The notes: generated by a model not told the origin, from the sequence alone. Counted from the first letter of the stretch, positions 10,721 through 24,261 are shown. The stretch is DNA of 64,000 nucleotides from Diphasiastrum complanatum (GCA_029204225.1 CM055109.1:23030422-23094421); one strand, 5' to 3'. Numbers and translations: made by a program.

Positions 10721-11224
10721 TTGTGTAGATGACGCCAAGTTTGCATTTTGAAGCTCATGTGCATTGTATGAGTTATTTTCTTGATCTTGGTGTAGCTTTT
10801 CATGATCCTTTGGCACTAGACACTGACTTTTGGATGTATAAGTGACTAATTTGCCCTATGAGAGCTTTAGTCTAAATACTAATGAATTCTCATAGTCCTA
10901 GCCATATTGCTTGTCTCCATCAATAAGCTCAATATGTAGATCTTGAGAGGTTGATGTATATGTGGCACCACCCAACTCAACAGTTCAACTATAGTATCTG
11001 ACACCAACGATAGATTTCCTTGCACCTCTTCTAATGTGTTTTTTGAGATCTCTTGCATAGGCTTTGTAAGATATTCTTCATCTTGATATATTACGTTAGA
11101 GTTAGTCTCTACCCATTGGGTGTTTGTGTGCAGTAGAATTGGTTTTGAGAAACTGTTTTGTTTTTTTGAAAAAAAAACCTCAATCTCATCCAACAAACTA
11201 GACTTTATACATTCATTGTGATGT

Positions 11225-11935
11225 TTACAATTGTTCGTTTAATCCAATTGCCTCTCTTTGCTTGGTAAAGAGTGGCTTGTCGAGCGGTTTCGTGAGGAGA
11301 TCTGCAATCATACTTTCTGATTTTATGAACTAGACCTGGAGCTCTCCTTTCAAGATCAAATCTTGAATGTGATGGTACTTCAGAGGAATGTGCCTCGTCT
11401 TTGAAGTGAAGACAGGATCCTGGGACAGATAGATGGCACTCTGGGAATCCATCATCATCGTGCTTGGCCCCTCTTGTAGTATCCTGATTGCCTCCAACAT
11501 CATCCGCAGCCACACTACCTCATTCGCCACTTTCGAGGCTGCGACATACTCAACTTCGCAAGAGGATTGAGCTACCAGGGTTTGCTTTTTGCATATCCAG
11601 CTGACTGCAGCTCCGCACGCTATTGTACATCCTCTAGTAATGGACTTGTTGTACATCACTAATAATGGACTCGCATCACTATAGTGATGCAGCTCGAATC
11701 TTTTTTTCTCGTTTCTAGCTCTGTAGGTTAATCCAATATTCTGGGTACCCTTCATATACTGTAGGACTCATTTGGCCATTTGCCAATGTGCTAGACCAGG
11801 ATTGGAACAGAATTGGCTCCATGCGTAAACAGAGAAGGCCAGATCCGGTCTGGTACAAATTGTCAAGTGCATTAGACTCACAATCAAGTTCTGGTAGGGT
11901 ATACCTGCCATCTTCAATCCATATAAGCCATGATG
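11225..11935 (-). mobile_element. Ty1/copia RT end plus RNase H, stop-disrupted
   Basis: The minus strand gives the last part of the RT (IPYQNLIVSLMHLTICTRPD), then QYMKGTQNIGLTY, SDAS, ITRGCTIACGAAVSWICKKQ, QSSCEVEYVAAS and the C-terminal RNase H signature ending ADLLTKPLDKP. This is the Ty1/copia pol C-terminus that degrades RNA in the RNA:DNA hybrid. Two in-frame stops interrupt it, one before VLQYMKG and one before FIKSESM. RT palm, integrase and LTRs are not seen, so it is a fragment. Confidence 0.85.
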
Positions 11936-12276
11936 TTATCTTTGATGAATTTGACTTGTGATGATCAGGCAGTCTTGTTGCGGTTCATCCACTTCACATA
12001 TTGATCGCATGCAGGTCTCTTGCAGTGGTTGGGGGTGGTGCCTCGGCAGTTAGCCTGCGGTGCTTGGGCGATATCCTGCGATGCTTGGGTGGTGCCTTGG
12101 CGGTGTGCGGTGCTGTCACATTAGACCGCATAAGAGACTCCTGCGGTGCGATTGCGGGTGCCTGTGGAGCTTTGCATGCATTTCTACAAAGTGTGGAAAC
12201 CTTGGTGTATTTTTGAGAGAGTGATTTCGTTAAGTGATGAGGAGGGTGGAAATGATGCATAGGAGTAAGATTAAAC

Positions 12277-12890
12277 TCTGACACAAGACCAACTCAAGAA
12301 AGCAGATCAGGCGGCTCGACAACATGATCAACGCATGCAAGTCCTAAAGGCCAAGCTAGAATCAGAGAAGAAAGCCTATCATACCTATCAAGCGGACAGA
12401 CAACAACGAGTGCTCAAGTCTAGAGACTTAGAGCTGGAATGAGAGACTCTCAAAATCAGCTAGAGACCTCTCAATGGCCTAATTTACTACCTGGAGAACA
12501 ACATCTCTAGAGCAAAGACAACAATGGCAAGAGAGCATGAAGTGTACTCTTCCAAATAGATTGTCCTAGAGCTTCGAGTAGAGCAGACGGAAGAAAAGAC
12601 ATAGAAACTCCAAGCCACTCTAGATGAGACCATAGCTGTTGTTGAGGAAGATGTATTGGCAGCCCAACGACTCCAAAAAAAGTGGGCATAGTACTATAAG
12701 AACCTTTCAGCTCAGTCGATCCAACTCTTGAAGGATCAATAGGCCAGCCACGAGGCTGCTAGCCACAAGGGATACAGAGGTGGCAACATTATGTGCCATG
12801 CTCCAAGTAGAAGAGCAGTTCCTCAAAGACACAGAAAATGAGCTAAAAGTGGTAAAGAAACAATTCAGAGCTGTTCTAGAGTTCTTCACG
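12277..12890 (+). pseudogene. Degraded coiled-coil protein
   Basis: One plus frame reads as a long, charged, Gln/Lys/Glu-rich helix (for example DQLKKADQAARQHDQRMQVL and EKKAYHTYQADRQQRVLKSR). It is broken by about seven stops, most of them TAG, with good heptad-like text on both sides of each. The composition suggests a retroelement gag-like or structural coiled coil. I cannot name the family. A 33-bp block that recurs at 58293 lies 250 bp downstream. Confidence 0.4.
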
Positions 12891-13141
12891 TCTCTAGAGA
12901 CAATCTTCTCATTACTTTTCATTATTTGATTAGCCTAGCTTTCTATTATTTTTCTTCGCCATTCCTGGCTCCCCCCCTTTCAAATTCAGATATTTTTCAA
13001 TGTTATCAGATTGCTTCGGAGGTGAATAAAAATGTTTTTGTTTTTGCCATCCTTACTGGATTCGTCCAAGTTAAGGACTTTGGCTACTTTTGCGAGATTT
13101 TTGGGAGTCCCATGTTCCATTTTGTTGCAGGCCCCTACTCG

Positions 13142-13174
13142 TGCTATGCAGGTGAAGGCGAGGTTGCCGCTCCC
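13142..13174 (+). repeat. 33-bp block identical to 58293-58325
   Basis: TGCTATGCAGGTGAAGGCGA followed by GGTTGCCGCTCCC occurs at both sites without a change, while flanks differ. One frame in both reads AMQVKARLPLPA. See the findings. Confidence 0.85.
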
Positions 13175-13199
13175 TGCGATGATCTCGTATTATGAATGA

Positions 13200-14770
13200 C
13201 AGTACAGTGGCACCGTGGCTGAGGAGCACCATCACTTGTCTTGCCGCATAGCACTTTTCTTTCTCGTTCTCACTCTCTTCTTCTCTCTCACCCTTTTATT
13301 TCATCAAAAACCATGTTTGTAGCGTGACTATTCTATTTTTTTTTGGGAGAGAAATAGGCTGAAAAAAGACATCACAAGCCATAACTTTTTAGTCCTCTAG
13401 CAAGAACCTTCCTCCAATTGTAAGCAATGTCTGAATGACACTTTGTATCTATAGATCATCAGGCGAAGGTTAGTTCGTAGCCAATCAGAAATTACAGTAA
13501 AAAACACCCCAAAATCATTTCCAAAGCCCATAACTTTTTATCTTTCTGAAACAAACCTTCACCCCCAACTATATGTAGGCTCAAAATAATATTTTGGACT
13601 TACTATAAAAGTTGCAAATATCACTTTCCAACCAAAATATAGAAAAGTTGAAAAAACTTTAAAAAAAAATAAATTTAAAAAACCCTTGAAAAAAGCAATT
13701 TTTTTTTTTGAAACACTGAAAAGAACCTTTGCCAGCCCTGTCAAAGCTTTCACCTAGTGTGCATAAGCTTACAGATGGCTCTGCAAAAGTAACTTCCTTC
13801 ATCTTGGTGTCTTGCGAACGTTCCTAGTGCCTCAAAGACTTCAATTGCCCCTGAACCTTCGCAAACATCAAAATAATATAGTTTTGTTGTCTAAAACATT
13901 TGTTGTCCTATTGAGGTTTTCGCTCACTGTTTATAGCCTATAGACGATTGGGTGAATGTTAGTTTGGAGTCTATAAGTCGTGTGAAATTCAGATCTAATT
14001 TTGAGTATTTTTTACAAAGGAAAAGTGAACCTTCACACAAGTCCTCAACTACTCCATTCTGAGCCTTTTCAAAAACTTCACCTGACATTATCTAAGTACG
14101 AGAAGTCTGTGTGGAAGTGGGCGAACATTCTTATGAAGATTTAGACCCCCTATAAATGTTCCTTGTGACAAAAATACTTTTTTATTCTTCTGAACCTTGC
14201 TAAGCTCTAGATTTGCAATTATACAGGGAATGAACATTTGTTGAGTTCCGTACAACTAGATCCCTATCGGATTTTGCTACCGCCAAGTGTGCAAAGGTTA
14301 GTTCTGAACCAATAGAGAGTAATCTTGACAAAAGTGGTTCTTGCTGAGAAAAGAACCTTTGCCAGTCCAACCTTCACCAAGAAGACTAGAAAGAGACTAT
14401 ATGCAGATCTATCCACTATCCAATTTGCGTACAATCCTGGTGGAGGATTATTCCAAAAAAGTGCCTCATCTACTTAAAACTTGACATGCCAATTGCTCAC
14501 TCAATTGCACATAGGCCATACTGTTCAATGCTAGGGGCTAGCGCAGTCCCCCAAACCCTGCACTGGGGCATCATAGGGGACACCCCGGACTCCACCCGCC
14601 GGCCTCAGACTCCACCCGTTGGCACCATCGTTGCTAGTCGTTCCTTCACATCAGTTACCATCCGCGTTGCCATCACGTTCACTTTTTAATACCATCTCCA
14701 TTCCATGTTCCATCTCCTCTTGTCACTAATTTTCATGTATATCAGTGTAACGAGATAATGAGAGAGGGAC
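13200..14770. other. Non-coding DNA with degenerate repeats
   Basis: No gene is seen. Phrases such as AGCCCATAACTTTTTA, AGAACCTTTGCCAG and AAGGTTAGTTC recur at irregular spacing and suggest old tandem units. A G/C-rich patch at 14530-14640 resembles the G/C-rich inserts of the hAT copies. Confidence 0.4.
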
Positions 14771-14779
14771 TGCAAGACA

Positions 14780-15015
14780 CCTGCAAATTGATTGTTGATG
14801 AGACTACATGCACTAAAAAATTATTCCTCTAACTCAGTCTGCACACAGACATGATTTCTCGTCCATTGCATGCAAAAAGAGAGCACTTTCAAAAAACCTA
14901 CAAACTGATAAGTGATGAGACTACATGCACTAAAGAATTTTTCTCCAATTTAGTTTGCACATGGACATGATTTCTCATCCATTGCATACAAAAAAAATCA
15001 CTTCAAAAAACCAAG
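14780..15015. repeat. Two tandem copies of a ~117-bp unit
   Basis: GATGAGACTACATGCACTAA occurs at 14797 and 14914, and matching text continues through ACATGATTTCTC.TCCATTGCAT. No coding content. Confidence 0.75.
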
Positions 15016-15220
15016 TTCAGTTTGTGGGAGTAGTGAACAACGTGTAGATGAGAACAAGGAGATCACCCTTCCAAGAGCAATGAAAAATACGTAGATCATA
15101 CAAACCAGATTTCAGTTTGCAAGAGCAGAAAAAAAACATGCACATAAGAACAAGGAGATCGCCTATATTCTAGAATATAGACAAAAAGAAATAGAGAGAG
15201 CGCAGCTATATCCTATACTC

Positions 15221-16385
<1,165 letters not shown>

Positions 16386-16856
16386 AGGTATGCAATTTAT
16401 TCACCGAAGACAGGAAAAGGCTGCCGTTGGGCGCAGTGAAATGGAGGGCGGATGATGTGTATCATTTCAACCTTCGAATGGTTGACAGAAACGTCGGTCA
16501 CTATCAAGTTATTATTGTCAACGCCTTCAAATCACCACTAGGAGAAAACGGACTAACGGTAGATTTGTATGACAGTAAAAAGGGCGACTGGATCGAAGGT
16601 TGCAGAATTTTGCTGGATATGGACATGGATTACGGATGTCAAGGATACAGAGCAAATGGAGCAGTCTGTAATGATACTCTGTATGTCTTTGTGAGCGTCT
16701 TCGTGAAAATTTCCACTAATTACAAGGAAATAAAAAACTTAGTATATGCATTTGACCTTAAGGGCAACGTAATGAAGATTGGTGACTATTATGCCCATTT
16801 TTTAACAGGAAAAAAAAAAAAAAGGGGAATAGTCACCTGTTTTTAAAAAAAAAAAC

Positions 16857-16972
16857 TTAGTGCAGATTCTGCCTGCATCTGCCACGTGGCAACATCGGAT
16901 TGGTCTCAAATTTTTTAAGTGCTGAGTTTGTTTGCACTTGCCATGTGGCAACTAAGGATTGGTTTAAAAAGG
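16857..16972. repeat. Two tandem ~58-bp units with a TGCCACGTGGCA core
   Basis: Copies start at 16857 and 16915. Each holds TGCCA(C/T)GTGGCAA and then GGATTGGT. They lie inside the break of the F-box-like frame. Confidence 0.65.
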
Positions 16973-16985
16973 GTCCAAAAATCCA

Positions 16986-17138
16986 TTACGCAATGCAATG
17001 GGCCGGGCAAAGGCCATTCTGCCCGGTTCGGATTTCCAAAAAATTTTAGGCTCGGCCCCTCCGGGCCTCGCCTAAAGAAATTCTGGAAATCCTTACCGGG
17101 TAGAATGGCCTCTGCCCAGCTCCTTCCATAATACGTAA
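16986..17138. mobile_element. Foldback MITE-like element
   Basis: A 153-bp element with ends TTACG/CGTAA. The arms 17000-17051 and 17069-17120 are inverted copies of each other (left GGCAAAGGCCATTCTGCCCG, right arm its complement with few changes). The loop is under 20 bp. The element would form a strong hairpin. It lies in the F-box-like pseudogene. No clear target duplication is visible. Confidence 0.75.
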
Positions 17139-17584
17139 ACTTTGAAGGACGTATCATCGAGATTCCAAACAATTGTCCGTGTCCGAGCCTCCTTGTTTGG
17201 AATGAGAAACTGGTGCTCGTAACAACCGAACATCAAATAAAGGTTCGGGAATTGGTAGATAATCTAAGCGACCGTTGGGAGCAGATCACACAAATGCCCT
17301 CGTGCATGTGCCAGGTCTTTTGTTGTAGCAGCCGCAGACCTCACCATCGAACTATGACAGGGCGGCCTTCTTATCATACGTATGCGCAAGGAAGTTCGGT
17401 CTACTTCACTAGCAAGTTGAGCTGGAACGCAAGACATGTAGCATTACTTGACCTGACAATTGAAGATCAAATACGATGGCGCATGTTACCAGAACTTCAA
17501 ACCAGAACTCCAGAACATGCCTTTACGGACCCTGACCGTTACAACTTCTTCTTTGAACCTCGACTAGATGGCATTCCATTCTGA

Positions 17585-18330
17585 AGTATGAAGTATAGAT
17601 TAATTTTTGATGGACTAAAAGATAGCTGCTGCATTTTTTGCCCATAGGTTTTTAAAGGTGATTATGTTTTGTAGATGCAAATTTTGCTTCATCAGAGTCC
17701 TTTGAAAACAGCTCAGATTTGAAAAGGTTGATTATCTTTTCTAAATGCAGATTTTACTACATAATGGTCATGTGAAGGAGCACTCAATATCCTTTACTGA
17801 ATGGAATGAGTTGGGCATATGACATTCTGCCGAGTAAAGAGTTAAGTGAGGCCCCTTGCCAATGGCTTTTTATCGAGCAGAATGTGACATACCCAGCTCA
17901 TTGATCCGTAATACTTAAGGAGCACATGAACTAGCTAGTTTTTTGTTAGTGGGTAATATGTATGTGTTTGTGATTTGTGTGTGAGCACGCATGAGAGAGA
18001 GTGAGTGTGCACTGTGCTTGTGTGTTTCTGTGTGGATCATCAAAAAAGAAACGTAAAGTGTAAATTTTTTCACTTGATTTGAGCGAGTGTTGAGGAAAGT
18101 CGGCAAACTATAGTAATGAAACGACATATTTTGCCAAAAATCGATTTCTTAAAAATATTATATGAAGTTGATATTTTAAAAAATGACAACCTCTTTTAGT
18201 GATTTTGTGTTTGTAGTTTTCATATGGAGGGAATTTGTGGATAGTGAAGTAGACAAATCCCTGTAAAACTTATATTGCATAGGTTTATTGAGTTAAAAAA
18301 ATAATTCATCAGTGTATAATTTTTAATTTT
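17585..18330. other. Non-coding DNA, nothing recognised
   Basis: A/T-rich, 3' flank of the F-box-like remnant. TTGAAAAGGTTGATTATCTT-like text occurs twice (about 17650 and 17722). No gene seen. Confidence 0.4.
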
Positions 18331-18332
18331 TG

Positions 18333-19381
18333 CTAGCAAAAAATTTGAGGTACAGGTTGTACAATGCGTTGTTCAAAAGATGGAATGGGAGGAACGATGG
18401 GAAATTGAAGAGTGGTATCAAGGATGGATGGGGATGTCGGAGGGGTGAAGTTAGTCTGATTGAGCCAAGAGAGGGTGTCAGGGGATAACTGCGAATCGAG
18501 AGGGTTAATGTTGAGAAGTGGAGTGGAAGCAGAGGCAAGAGGTATGGACAATGCGATTATGATGGAGGGTGTGGAAGAAGTGAGCATGGCTACAGAAGGT
18601 GGAGGAATGGGGGTGACATAAATAGAGGTGGTGGCAGTAGTGGATGGTTGCATGGAAGCGAAAGCTGTGGATGTAGAAGAGGCTGATTCAGGACGTGGGG
18701 GTGCAGTGCGTTGTCGGGTGGCAGGAGGGCTAACAGAAGGTGAAGTAGTGCCACACATACGTTTGTTGGCTGGTGAGTTAGTAGCAGCAAAATGGGTAGA
18801 GATAGTTGCAGTGGTAGGGGGAACAAGGTTGGTATATGGAACAATGGTGGATAGGACGTCAGAACAATTAAAATTCTGACCCTTCTCTTCAAGGAGGGTA
18901 CAGGCGAGGCTGCAAAGGAGAGGAACTATGGCGATTCGGTCCTGCGGGTTGGGTTTGATGGCAAGGTACAATTCATTGATGATGAAGGCGTGCCAATCAT
19001 AGGGCACAACCGAGGGGTTAAGGAATTCAACGTAGAATTCCACAATTTGGCTAAGGAGGTTGGATTGAATGCGATTCTTTCATAGACTTGATACAACTAG
19101 GAAATTGTCAGTAGATGGGCAGCAACTTGGATAATGGAGTTAGTGATAGCCTCTATCCAATAACCATTGTTAGTCTTCAGAAGGATTTCAGGAGAAAGAG
19201 GGGTCAGGTAGAGTTTGATGAGGTGAGGGGCACGACGGTGGAATGGCTTAGGTCTATCACCAGAAATAATCCCGATGGCAGCCAGGGAGTTAGCATTTAC
19301 ACACATGCGGTGCGTCTTCATGCTTCTTGGTACAATTATTTTGAGAATACCCGAATATTCCAAACACAACAGCTCAATCAA
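18333..19381 (-). CDS. Orphan protein, Ser/Thr/Pro-rich tail, probably frameshifted
   Basis: The main minus frame (18333-19043, 236 codons) begins with a helical, mixed-composition segment (QIVEFYVEFLNPSVVPYDWH, IINELYLAIKPNPQDRIAIV). It then becomes a long Ser/Thr/Pro/Ala-rich tail with no domain. A second frame just upstream (19097-19381; RRAPHLIKLYLTPLSPEILL) ends in TGA 54 bp earlier and may be the same protein before a frameshift. I do not recognise the family. No retroelement motif is visible. It may be a degraded host gene or a transposon ORF. Confidence 0.35.
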
Positions 19382-19429
19382 CTAAAATCTCTAGGAGATC
19401 CATCGAAATTCAGACAATTATAACTCAAT

Positions 19430-21034
19430 CCAGAGAGTATTGCAGTTACTCTAATAAGTTTAGAAATCAAAAATCTATCTGAATCTCAATAGATTTATTG
19501 GTCCCCTATAATTGTGGAGATCTAGTTGAACCTTGTAAAAAAGCACTTATAGACTACAATCTGTAGTAGAATACATTTCACTAAAGTAAACAAAACTCTC
19601 AATAAACAAAAATAACTTATCTTATGAGAAATGCCTGTGAGATCCAATATCTCAATAAAACACTAGAGTGAAGATATTTAGATTTTCAAAACACTGATCT
19701 AGACTCAACTTAATTAATAAACTGGGAATTACTCAACATATCTAAGAATCAACACATTTTTTGATTATCCTATGATTAAGTATCCATTTATGATCCGTCA
19801 ATCACAAATAGTCATAAAAATCTGATTCATCAATCATAATTCTTTGAAATCTCATACTTAACTCCTAAAGGATAATGGATTTTATGATTAATACACAACT
19901 CAGCAAATATATAAGAATCATTCTAAAAATCTTTTCCATCCTGGAGATACTGGATTTTAAGAATATTCTTCAAACTGGATTCTTTAACCAAATGTTAGTT
20001 ATCCAAATTCCAAACCATCAAGTAAATAAAGGCAAAAAACATACCAAAATGGTAACAGTAGCCATCTTCATCCATCAAAACTTTAGATTATAGTGTAAAA
20101 CTAAATCTAGATATCCAAAGTTCTGCTGAATTTCTCAAACATTCATTTGTCATTCTCGGGACAATTATGATTCGTTATCCAATTGAGATCTCTGGGATAC
20201 AATCACTAATGAATTGAGTTTATTTTTGAACTGAGAAATACTCACCCAAGAATTCTGTATATCCTATGCACACAATTTTACCGATGAATCCTAATGATTC
20301 ATAAATCATGTGTCTTACAAGCAATAAACACAAAACAAATAGTTCCTGGTGAATTCCATCCACACTGTCCATTTTATCAATTACTTTTCACAGGAGTAAT
20401 CCAATCACTCAAGTTAATTCTAATGATTTAGAAATCTCAAATGTCTAGGTGCATATCTTAATTATACTAGTATAACACCACATATAGATTCTTGTCCAAA
20501 TCATTTTTATGTTAACCAATAAATCTTCCATAGAAAGATTCGTTAACTCTACAAGTATCTTTTCCAACAATACTTGAACATATATTTATGTTCATCGACT
20601 AGAGTAAGTGCACCAAATAACTCTAGTAACTAGGAATACACAATAGATTCATCTACAATGGAGTTGCATGGAAAGTCCACTTAACTGAGTTAACTCAACT
20701 ACTAAGGATCCACATGTGTAACTACATGCATGGATATTGCATGTACTGCATGTCAACTCATAAAATTGCCTAGACATGTGTAGATCATAGAAACCACTTT
20801 GCATGTTGCATGCACTGATTGCATGTGGCTTGCATGCATACAGAATGACAATGCATGCTATCTAAACTTTTGCATGTCATCAAAATTGAATCTACCTAAC
20901 TCAAACTCGACCTGTCCTAGAAGGTTATGTGCTCAATTCACATACCTCTTATGTACAACATAGATTACAATGGAAATAACCATGGACATGGCCCCAAACT
21001 CGAGATAGGAAGATGATATTTTACTAATCTTCAC
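19430..21034. other. A/T-rich DNA, includes the 3' LTR of the minus-strand copia element
   Basis: No gene is seen. The right edge ...CTTCACA at 21035 is the expected start (TGTGAAG on the minus strand) of the 3' LTR of the copia element at 21036-23430, because a purine-rich tract lies directly beside it. The other LTR boundary is not defined. Motifs with TGCATG recur at 20720-20880. Confidence 0.4.
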
Positions 21035-21035
21035 A

Positions 21036-23430
21036 CTCCTCCTTAAAATTTATGTTTAGATCTCATCTTGATAAAGACATTCTTGAGTAATGGCTTGGTG
21101 AGAAGATCTGCAACACAATTTGAAGATTCAGCATGCTCCAGTGAGATCTCTCTCCCAATGACTTTTTCTCTTACGAAATGATGAGCTACCTCGATGTGTT
21201 TGCTCCTTGCAGGGAACATTGGATTATTTGCAAGAGCCTGAGCAGAAATGTTATCCTTATTGATAATTGGAATATCTTCATCTGCATAACACTTTAGCTC
21301 CAAAAATAGCCTTTTGATCCATAAAACCTCCTTTGTTGTGGTTGTAAGAGATTTGCACTCAGTTTCACAGGATGATAAGGTAATAGTTGCTTGCTTTTTT
21401 TATAGTCAAGAAACCAAGTTTTCTCCAAGAAAAATAGTGTAAGCACTTGTGGATTTTCTATCCAACCTGTCTCCTGCAAAATCTGAATCTGAAAAAGCAA
21501 TCAAAGTCAAATCTTCTCCCTTGTAGAATAATCCATAATCTAAGGTAGAAGATATATACCTCAAGATTCTTTTAGCCAACTTCTAGTGATATAACTTTGG
21601 ATCCTGCATGTGTTGACTTTGCTTATTAACACTAAAGTTTAGATCAGGCCTAGTCACTATTAACCATATGAGTGAGCCAATAAGACTCTTATAAAGAGTG
21701 ATGTCCACAAAAGATTTTTCATCATCTTTCATAGGAACTTTTACAATGTGCTCCATAGGTGTACCTATGTCTTTACAGTTTTCCATTTGGAATTTCTTGA
21801 GCATGGAAAGTGCATATTTACTTTGGCTTATAAATGCTTGACCTTTCCAAAAATCTATTTCAAGGCCTAAAATATAGTGAAGAGCTCCTAAGTCCTGCAC
21901 CTTAAACTCACTACCAAATGCATGCTTAGTTTCTTCAACTAGCTTCTCATTATTTCCGCAAAGAATGATATCATCTACATAGATGAGAAGGATAATTACA
22001 AAGTTATCTACAAACTTATAATACATAGAAGGGTCATATTCAATTAGACAAAATCCGAGTGATATGAGATAGGAGTTGAGCCTTGCATACCAAGACCTTG
22101 GTGCTTGTTTCAGTCCATAGAGACTTTTGAACAAAAGACAAACTTTTGATTCTTCACCTTCTTTCACAAAACCTGGAGGTTGCTCCATGTAAATCTCCTC
22201 AAGGTAACCATTGAGAAATGCATTAGAAACATCAAGCTGGAACATACTCCAATTGTGAAAACATGCAAGAGATATGAGTATTCGAATTGTTACCATCTTT
22301 GCAACTGGTGCAAAGGTGTCTTCATAGTCAAGACCTTTGATTTGTGAGTAGCCTTTGGCACAAAGTCTTGCTTTATACTTATTGATAGATCCATCATGAT
22401 TATACTTGATTATGAAAACCCACTTACATCCAATCACATGCATGTTGTTTGGCGGCTCCACAAGCTCCCATGTGTTATTTGACATCAAGGCTTCAAACTC
22501 TTGGGTCATTGCTTCAACCTACATCTTGGATTGAAGAGCTTCTTGGACATCTTTAGGCTCTTCATCTGATATGAAGAGAGCATGATAGGAAGTTTCACTT
22601 TCCACTTGCCTTCCTTCTTCATCATATCTGAGCCTCTTTGGCTCAGATCTTGCTCGTGTAGATCTTCTTGGTGTGGTAGCTTGAATTTGCTCCTCCTCAA
22701 GCCTTGGCCTCACCACTTCTTGAGCAACATCAAGATTGATGATTGATCTTGCATGAGACTCCTTGATCTGTGCATCATCCAAGTTAAACTTCTGATCTTC
22801 ATGGAAGATCACATCTCTACTAACAACATTCTTGTCAGTAGAGGGAAGATATACTTTGTATGCTTTTTTAGTAGATGCATATCCTACAAAAATTCCTTTA
22901 ACTACACTAGGATCTTCCTTCTTCCTAGTTTCTAGAGGCACATGCACAAAGCATACACAGCCAAAAATCCTAAGATGATCTACCTTAGGCTTTTTCTTAT
23001 ACAACATCTCAAATGATGTTTTTTCCTCCTATTGCAAGATTAGTAAGCCTATTACAAAGATAGTTTGCACATGCAACTGCCTTTTCCCAAAACTCTTTAG
23101 GCAGAGAAGCTTCTAGCCTAATGGCTTTTGCACATTCACACAAAGTTCTATCTTCTCTCTCAGCAACTCCATTTTGCTGAGGAGTATATGAATAAGAAAA
23201 CTCTCTTTGAATGCCCCCTCTCTCACAAAAGTTTTTAAACTTATTGAAGGTGTATTCTACTCCACTATCACTTCTCAAAGCTTTCAACTTGAAAGAAAAC
23301 TGCTTTTCTACATAAGCTTGGAAAGTAAGAAAAACATCATAAACCATGGCTTTAGAAGACATCATATAGATCCTTGAGTTTTTTCCAGAACTAATCCTCC
23401 TGTGATTCATACAAACTGAAAACATTGAAT
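21036..23430 (-). mobile_element. Ty1/copia pol: integrase C-part, RT, RNase H
   Basis: In minus-strand order: integrase catalytic core from RSDSGVEYTFNKFKNFC and SYTPQQNGVAERE, with zinc-binding N-part and first catalytic Asp missing; HLRIFGCVCFVHVP; RT from WVFIIKYNHDGSINKYKARL through FQLDVSNAFLNGYL, SLYGLKQAPRSWY and LIYVDDIILCGN (the YVDD catalytic box intact); then RNase H ending ANNPMFPARSKHIEVAHHFV and LTKPLLKN. A purine tract (GGAGGAG) follows at 21036-21045. Stops or shifts separate IN, RT and RNase H, as at 23008 and 21580. Gag and protease are absent, so it is 5' truncated and inactive. Confidence 0.9.
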
Positions 23431-24261
23431 GGATATTCTAAGTTTCTCATTCTCTAGTTGTAGCAGATAAAGAGTGTTGTGGACAAAAGAGTGTTCCTAC
23501 AATCTGAAATTATTTATTTGAAAGCTACCCACTCTCTTCAAATCAGGTGATTGCTTGTTTTGATTAATCCACCCCCCCTCTTTTATGCTATTTGTGATCC
23601 AGGTAATCCTGCTTTTGGGCTAAAAGTAGGGGAAGAATCACAATCCTTTGGAATAGTTGATACGTGCAGTCTGAGTCCATGGAATAAACCTCGTGAGTAG
23701 CTTGAAACTTTTCATGAGGAGTGGAATTCTGTTTAAAGAAACCATGTTTCTAGTCCAACAGAAAACGGGTTACTACCTGGTTTTGCCTGCTCCACCTGAC
23801 ATCTGATCACATCTGTCCATTCTGGATTGCGTTGCCTGTTATTCACTCTTCACTTTGACTTACATATTCTTGAATGTTCTGTAGCACGTTTCCAGGAGTG
23901 TGGATCTGTGTTGTGCATCTGGTGATAACCCTAGAATGTATGCATCACTATTCACCATTTCTGGTGGCTCGTTGAGTTCAATAAATGATGGGTAAAGGGG
24001 GAGCGATTGAGGTGCTTATGTGGCATGATTGCAGTGTTCCCTGCTAGTGCTATAGTAGGGCGCGACTGCAGCAAAGCACAGCTTGCAATGCAATGATTCT
24101 GCGCTAGCAACTATGTGACTGCAACACGATGTGTGATCCCATTTTAGCAGCCGTGAGCGAGATAGCAGGACGATCCGCTTTAGCAGTAGGCGCGGCCGTC
24201 AGCTGCAGACGGGCTGTGAAAGGGGGTGATCCAAGCGCGATCCAAAACCCTGTCCCTGCTT

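Larger units (their letters stand above)
16386..17584 (+). pseudogene. F-box/kelch-like gene remnant, interrupted
   Basis: Frame pieces on the plus strand together resemble the C-terminal associated region of plant F-box proteins: AIYSPKTGK (the NP.T phrase), then after a one-base shift LPLGAVKWRADDVYHFN, HYQVIIVNAF, VDLYDSKKGDWIEG, GYRANGAVCNDTLYVFV and LVYAFDLKG. At about 16808 the text breaks into A-rich DNA, repeats and a foldback element. From about 17138 it resumes with EGRIIEIPNNCPCPSLLVWN and WEQITQMP and ends at TGA 17582-17584. The N-terminal F-box itself is not found. Family proteins are substrate receptors of SCF ubiquitin ligases. The call rests on pattern, not on a search. Confidence 0.45.

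Noticed and set aside
18590-18892. Leu/Pro-rich frames overlapping the 18.3-19 kb ORF
   Set aside because: Alternative frames of the Ser/Thr/Pro-rich tail with poorer composition.
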